A stretch of DNA of 17,453 nt from the NCBI GenBank assembly GCA_938018155.1, contig CALIIG010000217.1, forward strand, positions 1 through 17,453. The letters run 5' to 3'. This DNA is from an uncultured Prevotella sp. GTDB lineage: Bacteria > Bacteroidota > Bacteroidia > Bacteroidales > Bacteroidaceae. The notes beneath the pieces were generated by a model. The model searched no databases. It was not told the origin of the DNA and saw only the letters and a program-made list of their open reading frames with translations. Position numbers and translations under genes: made by a program. Positions 7,662-13,788 of the stretch are shown here, piece by piece (position 1 is the stretch's first letter; each line of letters opens with the position of its first letter).

Positions 7662-8330
7662 TTAATAATGTATGGAGTAGAGGTTAAAAACAGTCCCTAC
7701 CAAAATAATCAATGAAAATATAACTACAATTGCACCTATTATCTTATTGAGTATGCTTATTCCGTTGATCTCAAACTTCGCACGGATCTTGTCAACAAGC
7801 CATGTAAGTCCGAACCACCACATGAGGGCACCGCTGAAAATGCCAATATAACCTATCGACATCTCCAAAGGATGGTTGGGGATGACGAAGTTAAACTGGG
7901 CAAACGACGCCATAAAAAGAAGAAGAATAAGCGGATTCGAGAAGGTTAAAAGGAAAGCCGTAAAGCCGTTGTGTGAGTAACTTCCCTTGTTTTGACTGCT
8001 TTGATGGATGCGGCTGGCGGGATTACTCTTCCAGCAATATATGCCAAAGAGCATCAAAACAACGCTTCCTGATATCTGCAACCAGAACTTATTGGTGGGG
8101 TTTGTAATAAGATCCATGATGAAACTCATACCTAAACCCGTAATCAAAGCGTAGATAATATCGCTCAATGCTGCTCCTATGCCGGTTACAAAACCATACC
8201 AACGCCCTTTCTTCAGGGTGCGTTGAATACATAGAATGCCCACAGGCCCCATGGGTGCAGAGGCTATAATACCGATGATAATTCCCTTTAGAATTAACTC
8301 TAATAAGTCTATTTTTATTGGAAGTGGCAT
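7662..8330 (-). CDS. LysE/RhtB-family transporter
   Basis: An inner-membrane exporter of the LysE superfamily, whose characterised members export amino acids; the substrate here is unknown. The 222 residues form about six hydrophobic segments. The N-terminal family signature APMGPVGILCIQRTLKKGR (25-43) is followed by the conserved GFVTGIGAALSDIIYA stretch. A soluble, Ser- and Asn-rich loop (about 102-120) splits the protein, then FLLTFSNPLILLLF carries the usual NP motif. The ATG at 8330 lies only about 11 nt past a TAnnTTTG promoter box, so the leader is very short. It is the first gene of a probable operon continuing to prfC and possibly UpxY. Confidence 0.88.
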   Translation of the reverse strand: MPLPIKIDLLELILKGIIIGIIASAPMGPVGILCIQRTLKKGRWYGFVTGIGAALSDIIYALITGLGMSFIMDLITNPTNKFWLQISGSVVLMLFGIYCWKSNPASRIHQSSQNKGSYSHNGFTAFLLTFSNPLILLLFMASFAQFNFVIPNHPLEMSIGYIGIFSGALMWWFGLTWLVDKIRAKFEINGISILNKIIGAIVVIFSLIILVGTVFNLYSIHY

Positions 8331-8341
8331 AATTCGGGCTA

Positions 8342-8349
8342 CAAAGTTA
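8342..8349 (-). promoter_or_regulatory. Candidate -7 box for the lysE-DUF4924-rfbD-prfC operon
   Basis: TAACTTTG on the minus strand matches TAnnTTTG and ends 11 nt before the LysE-like ATG. No good TTTG lies at the -33 position. If used, the mRNA would be nearly leaderless. Confidence 0.45.
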
Positions 8350-8433
8350 CTTGTTTTATTTGATAATTAAATAAGAATACCCCGATTTTTGGTATCTTTA
8401 CGTTGTAATTGTATGTTATCCAGACGAATAAAA

Positions 8434-8451
8434 ACTATTCAGTAGAATAGT
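8434..8451 (-). terminator. Terminator overlapping the ClC stop codon
   Basis: On the minus strand ACTATTC, a TACT loop and GAATAGT form a 7-bp stem followed by TTTTATT. The ClC stop codon (8437-8435) lies inside the stem. It separates the ClC transcript from the LysE-like operon. Confidence 0.6.
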
Positions 8452-10207
8452 CGGCAACGAGCTGACGGTAAACGGTAAACAGCCTTTGGCGTGTGATATA
8501 ACCTAATAACTGGTTGTTAATATCGACGACGGGCAGGGCATTTGCTCCCGTTGTATCGAACTTTTTCATTACTTCTTCCATGGGCTCGTTTTGGTAAAGT
8601 ATAGCGGGAACCGGCGTCATCAGCTGGCTGGCATGATAGCGTTGATACAGTTCGGTGCGGAAAACGATATGCCTTATTTTCATAATGTCGATTTCTCCTA
8701 ATAGTTGTCCGGCCTCGTTGGTGACAGGAAGGAAGTTGAAATCGTTTGATGTCAGCACGTTTACTAACTTGCTAAGGGGGAGGAAAGGGCTCACGGTGGT
8801 TACGTCTTTCTCTATTACTGAGTCCATGTTCATTAAAGTAAGTACGCTTCTGTCTGTATGATGGGTGAGCAGTTTACCCTCACGGGCCAGTCGCATGGCA
8901 TAAATACTGTGAGGCTCAAATATAGATATAACCATCACGCTCACAACGCTGACTACAATTAATGGCACAAAAAGGGCATAGCCTCCGGTGATTTCTGCAA
9001 TCAGGAAAATGCCGGTAAGTGGGGCGTGCATCACGCCTGCCATCACGCCTGCCATACCTAATAGCGTGAAGTTCTTTTCGGGAAGGTACACCCCTACCTG
9101 TTCCATGTTCCATAGTCGGGCAAACAAAAAGCCTGCGAAACCACCCATGAAGAGTGAAGGTGCAAACGTGCCGCCGCAGCCTCCGGCACCATTTGTAGAC
9201 GAGGTTGCGAATATCTTTGTCATCATAACAAGGAATATATATAGAGCCAAAAGCTCGCCGTGCCCGTAGAATAACGACCCATTCATCACCTGTTGCCAGT
9301 CGGCAGGGGTCTTCCCGCTGATGAGAAGGCCGAGCGTATCATATCCTTCTCCGTATAAAGAAGGGAATAAAAAGATGAGAGAGCTGAGTATAAGGCCACC
9401 AATGCAAAGCCTGATGTGAGGACGATCCTTAAGTCGCGCAAACTTCCCCTCGCACCAATTCATGGTTCTCATAAAGTAAAGGCTCATCAATCCACAGAAT
9501 ATTCCCAGCAAAACCGTACCTGGAACACGGTCTATGCTCCACGCACCATCAATATGAAAAGAAAACATTGTGGATGTTCCCGTGAAAAGATACGAGAAGA
9601 TATCTGCCGTAATGCTACTGATAAGAATAGGTACAAGCGACGACATTGTCATGTCAATCATCAGCACTTCAAGCGTAAAAACCAGTCCTGCTATAGGTGC
9701 TTTGAAGATGCCTGATATCGCAGCCGACGCACCACAACCCACTAAAAGCATCAGCGTCCGGTTGTCCATGCGGAACACCTGCCCCAGTTTTGAACCGATA
9801 GCAGAACCTGTAAGCACGATGGGGGCTTCGGCACCTACCGAACCTCCAAAGCCAATCGTTATGGCTGAAGCCACTATCGACGACCAGCAATTGTGACCAC
9901 GAAGTTTTGATTGCCTCGTAGAAATAGCGTAAAGCACACGTGTAATACCATGCGATATGTTGTCACGGACAACATATTTAATAAAAAGCATGGTAAGATA
10001 AATACCTATAACAGGGAAAACAAGGTAGAGCCAGTTGGCACCGTACGATACAAAGTCTTCAGTAAGCAGGCGTTGTATCAGTCCGATAAGATGATGAAGG
10101 GCATACCCTGCTACCGAAGCAAGGAAGCCTATTAAGAGTGCCAGCATCGATGTCATCTGACGATCGGTCAGTCTCCGTTCCCGCCAGGCAATAACTTTAT
10201 CGAGCAT
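8435..10207 (-). CDS. ClC-family chloride transporter with CBS domains
   Basis: A polytopic inner-membrane chloride channel or exchanger of 590 residues. The membrane part (about 20-435) shows the ClC signatures: NISHGI (83-88, the GSGIP position), GSVGAEAP (122-129) with the external gating glutamate Glu127, GGTFAP (345-350), and a Tyr at 436 matching the central chloride-coordinating tyrosine. At the position of the E. coli internal proton glutamate (Glu203) this protein appears to have Val181 in FTLEV, as in CLC channels. Two C-terminal CBS domains (about 455-512 and 525-585) may bind nucleotides. The start codon directly follows the stop codon of the upstream synthase gene with no spacer, so the two are probably co-translated. 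Confidence 0.94.
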   Translation of the reverse strand: MLDKVIAWRERRLTDRQMTSMLALLIGFLASVAGYALHHLIGLIQRLLTEDFVSYGANWLYLVFPVIGIYLTMLFIKYVVRDNISHGITRVLYAISTRQSKLRGHNCWSSIVASAITIGFGGSVGAEAPIVLTGSAIGSKLGQVFRMDNRTLMLLVGCGASAAISGIFKAPIAGLVFTLEVLMIDMTMSSLVPILISSITADIFSYLFTGTSTMFSFHIDGAWSIDRVPGTVLLGIFCGLMSLYFMRTMNWCEGKFARLKDRPHIRLCIGGLILSSLIFLFPSLYGEGYDTLGLLISGKTPADWQQVMNGSLFYGHGELLALYIFLVMMTKIFATSSTNGAGGCGGTFAPSLFMGGFAGFLFARLWNMEQVGVYLPEKNFTLLGMAGVMAGVMHAPLTGIFLIAEITGGYALFVPLIVVSVVSVMVISIFEPHSIYAMRLAREGKLLTHHTDRSVLTLMNMDSVIEKDVTTVSPFLPLSKLVNVLTSNDFNFLPVTNEAGQLLGEIDIMKIRHIVFRTELYQRYHASQLMTPVPAILYQNEPMEEVMKKFDTTGANALPVVDINNQLLGYITRQRLFTVYRQLVADYSTE

Positions 10208-10777
10208 TTATTTTCTGATAATCGTTACTTCGCCGTCAGGTCTAAGCCTGATGATGCTGCTTGGTTTGTGTAATTTGTGTTCCTGTCTGCGCGTCCAGCA
10301 TACATAATCAACGCTATTGAGGATTTCTTGAGATATGTCTTTGTAATTTTGTGCGGCAGGTTCGCCGCTTATATTTGCGCTTGTTGACACGAGAGCCTTT
10401 TGAAAACGATAGCACAATGCGTGCGAAAATGGTTCTTTTGTAATGCGAAGGGCGATGCTTCCGTCGTCGGCAATCAGATTGGATGCCAAGTTTACCGCCC
10501 CGTCTAATATAACTGTTGTGGGTTTGGTTACGGCGTCAATTAGTTCCCATGCTACGGCGGGCACATTACGAACATATCGTTGCAGGCGTGCGTCTGAATC
10601 GACAAGGCAAATCAAAGCCTTTGAATCGTCACGATGTTTTATTTGATAAACCTTTGCTACTGCTTCTGTATTTGTAGCGTCACAACCAATACCCCAGACA
10701 GTATCAGTAGGATAGAGAATTACGCCACCTTCACGAAGCACTTTAATGGCGTTTTTAATATCTTCTTCTTGTGTCAT
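10208..10777 (-). CDS. tsaC: Threonylcarbamoyl-AMP synthase (YrdC/Sua5 domain)
   Basis: Makes L-threonylcarbamoyl-AMP from threonine, bicarbonate and ATP for the t6A37 modification of ANN-decoding tRNAs. The 189-residue protein is a stand-alone YrdC domain without the C-terminal Sua5 domain. Motifs include GGVILYPTDTVWGIGCDA (near the N terminus), KHRDDSKALI, the basic nucleotide-binding ALRITKEP region and STSANISGEPA. The frame can be extended upstream to a TTG at 10807, but that codon overlaps the promoter -7 box, so the ATG at 10777 is the start. It is first in a two-gene unit with the ClC gene. Confidence 0.93.
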   Translation of the reverse strand: MTQEEDIKNAIKVLREGGVILYPTDTVWGIGCDATNTEAVAKVYQIKHRDDSKALICLVDSDARLQRYVRNVPAVAWELIDAVTKPTTVILDGAVNLASNLIADDGSIALRITKEPFSHALCYRFQKALVSTSANISGEPAAQNYKDISQEILNSVDYVCWTRRQEHKLHKPSSIIRLRPDGEVTIIRK

Positions 10778-10795
10778 TTTCTCATCTATGTAACG

Positions 10796-10827
10796 CAAAG
10801 ATAGCAATTCTTTTATATACGCACAAA
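10796..10827 (-). promoter_or_regulatory. Bacteroidetes-type promoter of the tsaC-ClC operon
   Basis: On the minus strand a -33 TTTG (10827-10824), a 20-nt spacer and TATCTTTG (10803-10796). Transcription would start about 12 nt before the ATG at 10777, which rules out the upstream TTG start. Confidence 0.72.
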
Positions 10828-10877
10828 TGTTTATTAAAAATTTAAATTTCGGTTTGTTTTCACAAATGTTTTATTAA
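10822..10877 (+). repeat. Near-identical direct repeat in the divergent promoter region
   Basis: CACAAATGTTTATTAA (10822-10837) recurs as CACAAATGTTTTATTAA (10861-10877), differing by one T. The first copy contains the minus-strand -33 box; the second runs through the spacer into the -7 box of the plus-strand promoter. It could be a shared operator or simply reflect promoter-like AT-rich sequence. Confidence 0.5.
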
Positions 10878-10882
10878 CTTTG
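10853..10882 (+). promoter_or_regulatory. Bacteroidetes-type promoter of the ROK kinase gene
   Basis: A -33 TTTG (10853-10856), an 18-nt spacer and a -7 box TAACTTTG (10875-10882). The predicted leader is about 115 nt, longer than the others here, with a weak hairpin between CAGTTGTT and AATAACTG near its 3' end. Confidence 0.72.
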
Positions 10883-11005
10883 CCATATTAACATATATAG
10901 ATTCCGGTGCTATTGTTCTGCTATTAAGGCTTTAACGGATGATATGCACAGTTGTTTATAATATGTTTCAGGACTAATAACTGAACAGTAAAAAACATAA
11001 ACAAA

Positions 11006-11980
11006 ATGGTACAACTAACTTTAAAACCGTACGTTATTGGCTTAGACCTCGGCGGTACCAATTCGGTTTTTGGAATTGTAGATTCACGTGGCGAGATCAA
11101 AGCTACAACAGCTATCAAAACACAGGCTTACGACAACGTGGAAGACTATGTGAATGCTTCGGTCGAAGCATTGAAGATTATCATTGATCAGGTAGGGGGC
11201 ATTGACACAATTAAGGCTATGGGTATTGGTGCTCCGAACGGAAACTATTATCAGGGCACCATAGAGTTTGCAGCAAACCTCTCATGGGGGCGTAACTGTA
11301 TTGTGCCTTTGGCCGACATGTTCTCCAAAAGGCTTGGTGTTCCGGTGGCTTTAACCAACGACGCTAACGCAGCAGCTATTGGTGAAATGACTTATGGCGT
11401 TGCACGTGGCATGAAGAATTTTATTGATATTACGTTGGGAACAGGTGTGGGTTCCGGCATTGTTGTCAATGGTCAGGTGGTTTATGGCAGCGACGGCTTT
11501 GCAGGAGAGCTTGGTCATGTTATCATGGTTCGTGAAAACGGACGTGAGTGTGGCTGTGGCCGTAAAGGCTGTTTAGAGGCTTATTGCTCTGCTACGGGTG
11601 TAGCCCGTACGGCCCGTGAGCTGCTGGAAACAACAGACGAACCTTCGCTTTTGCGCGATTTGAAGCCGGAAGACATTACTTCTTTAGAGGTAAGCCTTGC
11701 TGCAGAGAAGGGCGACGCTTTAGCAAAGCACATCTATGAATTTACCGGAGAGATGCTGGGAGAGGCGTGCGCAAACTTCGCTGCTTTCTCTTCGCCCGAG
11801 GCTTTCATATTCTTTGGTGGCCTGACAAAGGCTGGGAAGTTGCTTATGAACCCCATTAAGAAGAGCTATGACAAGCATGTTTTGCGTATATTTAAGGGCA
11901 AGGCCCAGTTCCTTGTAAGCAGTTTGGATGGTAGTTCGGCTGCTGTTCTTGGTGCTTCGGCCGTGGGTTGGGATCTGTAA
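11006..11980 (+). CDS. ROK-family sugar kinase (glucokinase-like, RokA-type)
   Basis: A cytosolic ATP-dependent hexose kinase. The 324 residues contain the ATP-binding GLDLGGTNSVFG near the N terminus (11-22), the catalytic Asp in LTNDANAAAIGE, the phosphate motif GTGVGSGIV, the sugar-contacting GELGH, and the ROK zinc motif ECGCGRKGCLEAY with three cysteines. There is no N-terminal helix-turn-helix, so it is a kinase rather than a NagC-type repressor. The Bacteroides fragilis homologue RokA is known as the hexokinase phosphorylating glucose and N-acetylglucosamine; the substrate here is inferred from that. It is monocistronic, with its own promoter and a strong terminator, and divergent from tsaC. 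Confidence 0.93.
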   Translation: MVQLTLKPYVIGLDLGGTNSVFGIVDSRGEIKATTAIKTQAYDNVEDYVNASVEALKIIIDQVGGIDTIKAMGIGAPNGNYYQGTIEFAANLSWGRNCIVPLADMFSKRLGVPVALTNDANAAAIGEMTYGVARGMKNFIDITLGTGVGSGIVVNGQVVYGSDGFAGELGHVIMVRENGRECGCGRKGCLEAYCSATGVARTARELLETTDEPSLLRDLKPEDITSLEVSLAAEKGDALAKHIYEFTGEMLGEACANFAAFSSPEAFIFFGGLTKAGKLLMNPIKKSYDKHVLRIFKGKAQFLVSSLDGSSAAVLGASAVGWDL

Positions 11981-12007
11981 ACTTACGTTAAGTTTTATAG
12001 AAAACAC

Positions 12008-12047
12008 AAGCCTCTCACAGAGTTTATGCTCTGTGGGAGGCTTTTTT
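12008..12047 (+). terminator. Strong intrinsic terminator after the ROK kinase gene
   Basis: A 15-bp stem (12008-12022 with 12029-12043) with one T-G wobble and the loop TTTATG, followed by a run of T to 12047. It lies between the convergent ROK and fmt genes and may serve fmt too, although that side has only a weak T-rich tail. Confidence 0.9.
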
Positions 12048-12139
12048 ATGCGGTAAACTTTCGTTGATAACGCTGTGATTCTGGCTGATAGCGTTGCCGT
12101 TCAAATGGCTTTGTGCTTTTAACCTTCTGTGTTCAAGTA

Positions 12140-13135
12140 CTATTTTACGTAACAATCTTCTATATTCTTATTACCATTTAGGAAGTTACGTACTGCCATA
12201 CGCTTTTTACCAGCCAGTTGTAATTCCGCAATCTCTATCCAGTTATCACCGGCTGCTATGTAAAGATGCCCTTTTTCTACCCTGATAGTGCCAGTCTCAT
12301 CGTTATTGGCAGGCTCATTTGTCTTTACGGTTTTGAAAATTTTGAGCACCGTTCCTGTCGTACTGCCCTTGCCTTTAGCATGCAAGATTGTCCACGCTCC
12401 GGGGTAAGGTGACAGCCCCCGTACAAAATTGTACACCTGTTGTGCCTGTTGTGTCCAGTTTATCCGGCAGGTTTCCTTAAAAATTTTCGGTGCAGCGTGC
12501 AGCACTTGTTGCTGACCAGTACCCGTCCATTCATTTTGATCGGTAGCCTTTACCACACCATTGCCCTCAATAACAAGGTTAATTGTCTCAACGGCAATAT
12601 CGGCACCGAGCTTCATTAAGCCATCATAAACATATTCTGCATTGGCATCTTCGGGTATGGCAAAGTGCTTTTGCAGGATAATGCGCCCCGTATCGATGTC
12701 CTTATCAAGGAAGAAAGTGGTAACCCCCGTTTCTGTTTCGCCATTGATGATAGCCCAGTTGATGGGTGCAGCCCCGCGATATTGTGGCAACAGTGCAGCA
12801 TGAACGTTGAAGGTTCCCATACGTGGCATAGCCCACACCACCTCAGGAAGCATGCGGAAAGCTACCACAACCTGAAGGTCGGCCTTATATGATGCCAGCT
12901 GCTCTACAAAGCAGGGGTCTTTCATTTTAACGGGTTGAAGCACAGGAATATCATGCTCCAGGGCGTATTGTTTTACCGCCGAAGGCTGTAAATGGTCCTG
13001 ATGTCGTCCTACGGGCTTGTCGGGTTGAGTCACCACGGCCACCACATTGTATCCTCCTTCAACAAGTCGTCTCAGTGTGCCGACGGCAAATTCGGGAGTT
13101 CCCATGAATATGATTCTCAAGTTATTCTTTTCCAT
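12140..13135 (-). CDS. fmt: Methionyl-tRNA formyltransferase
   Basis: Transfers the formyl group from 10-formyltetrahydrofolate to initiator Met-tRNA in the cytosol. From the ATG at 13135 the protein has 331 residues, close to the family norm. The N-terminal Rossmann domain starts LRIIFMGTPEFAV. The catalytic Asn and His lie in FNVHAALLPQYRGAAPINW and the catalytic Asp in FFLDKDIDTG. A C-terminal OB-like domain follows from about residue 210 (RINWTQQAQQVYNFVRGLSPYPGAW). The frame runs 21 codons farther upstream but covers the promoter box, so MEKNNLRIIFMG is the start. It is single on its transcript and converges with the ROK gene. Confidence 0.96.
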   Translation of the reverse strand: MEKNNLRIIFMGTPEFAVGTLRRLVEGGYNVVAVVTQPDKPVGRHQDHLQPSAVKQYALEHDIPVLQPVKMKDPCFVEQLASYKADLQVVVAFRMLPEVVWAMPRMGTFNVHAALLPQYRGAAPINWAIINGETETGVTTFFLDKDIDTGRIILQKHFAIPEDANAEYVYDGLMKLGADIAVETINLVIEGNGVVKATDQNEWTGTGQQQVLHAAPKIFKETCRINWTQQAQQVYNFVRGLSPYPGAWTILHAKGKGSTTGTVLKIFKTVKTNEPANNDETGTIRVEKGHLYIAAGDNWIEIAELQLAGKKRMAVRNFLNGNKNIEDCYVK

Positions 13136-13158
13136 ACACCTTATTATATTATAAGACA

Positions 13159-13166
13159 CAAAATTA
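13159..13166 (-). promoter_or_regulatory. Candidate -7 box for fmt
   Basis: TAATTTTG on the minus strand matches TAnnTTTG and ends 23 nt before the fmt ATG. The -33 element is poor. Confidence 0.4.
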
Positions 13167-13280
13167 CAAAAAAGTTTTAAGATTCGTCTTTTCTGCAATT
13201 CTTATCAAGTTCCCATATGCTGCTTATTTCCCGATATGTGCAATAAATACAGGTGTTTTCTACCATTTTCAGTCTTATTT

Positions 13281-13323
13281 ATAACAGAAAAGGCGCGCAA
13301 TTGTTACGCACCTTTTCTGTTAT
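13281..13323 (-). terminator. Terminator of the rfbA-wzc-HAD operon
   Basis: ATAACAGAAAAGG (13281-13293) pairs perfectly with CCTTTTCTGTTAT (13311-13323) around a 17-nt loop, 33 nt after the HAD gene stop. The second arm is T-rich on both strands. It separates this operon from fmt, which runs in the same direction. Confidence 0.72.
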
Positions 13324-13356
13324 CTAATCTTTATACCGTACGGTTACGGCAGCTTT

Positions 13357-13788
13357 TTACCACTGCCACCAGTGCCTTTTCTTTGGAATATCGTCAACAG
13401 AGCTTCTGCCAAGCGTCTCTTTTATCACATCAGCATAGCTTTTATGTTCTTTAATCATTCGGTAAATCAGTCCCCATTCAGGCAGTCCGCCGATATTCCG
13501 ATCATCGATAAAGTAGTCGGCTTTCAGTTTTCTGCTGAAATGATTATTCTTTCCTTCTTCTTCCTCAGGATAGTCACGGTTCACCGCCCAGAACTCAACG
13601 CCACGCTCTTTACACCAGTTAACGGCGTCCTGCAGGAGCTTTCCTTCACGCACCGACCACAGAATAAGCCTGTGATGGTCGGCTATTAACATTCGGAGAG
13701 TTTCGGTAGCGAATGGCATTTCTTCTCCTATTTCCGGATAACGGTGCTCTACAATAGTACCGTCAAAGTCAACTGCTATTACTGCCAT
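13357..13788 (-). CDS. HAD-superfamily hydrolase, BT0820-like
   Basis: A 143-residue minimal HAD protein with no large cap domain. Motif I is DFDGT (Asp7 and Asp9), motif II is the Ser in LILWSVREG (Ser45), a Lys in RKLKAD (about 87-89) fits motif III, and motif IV is FIDDRN (Asp95, Asp96). It resembles the Bacteroides thetaiotaomicron protein BT0820, whose substrate I do not know. The C terminus is Trp-rich (HWWQW). Its ATG overlaps the stop codon of the kinase gene by one base (TAATG), so the two are probably translationally coupled, and it is last in the operon. A phosphatase acting on a sugar phosphate or a phosphoprotein is possible but unproven. Confidence 0.82.
   Translation of the reverse strand: MAVIAVDFDGTIVEHRYPEIGEEMPFATETLRMLIADHHRLILWSVREGKLLQDAVNWCKERGVEFWAVNRDYPEEEEGKNNHFSRKLKADYFIDDRNIGGLPEWGLIYRMIKEHKSYADVIKETLGRSSVDDIPKKRHWWQW

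Noticed and set aside
3881..8330. A capsule biosynthesis locus led by the UpxY gene
   Set aside because: No glycosyltransferase, flippase or polymerase genes follow, and no invertible promoter repeats are visible around the gene.
10778..10807. Upstream TTG start for the threonylcarbamoyl-AMP synthase
   Set aside because: It overlaps the -7 promoter box and adds residues not typical of the family; ATG 10777 is better.
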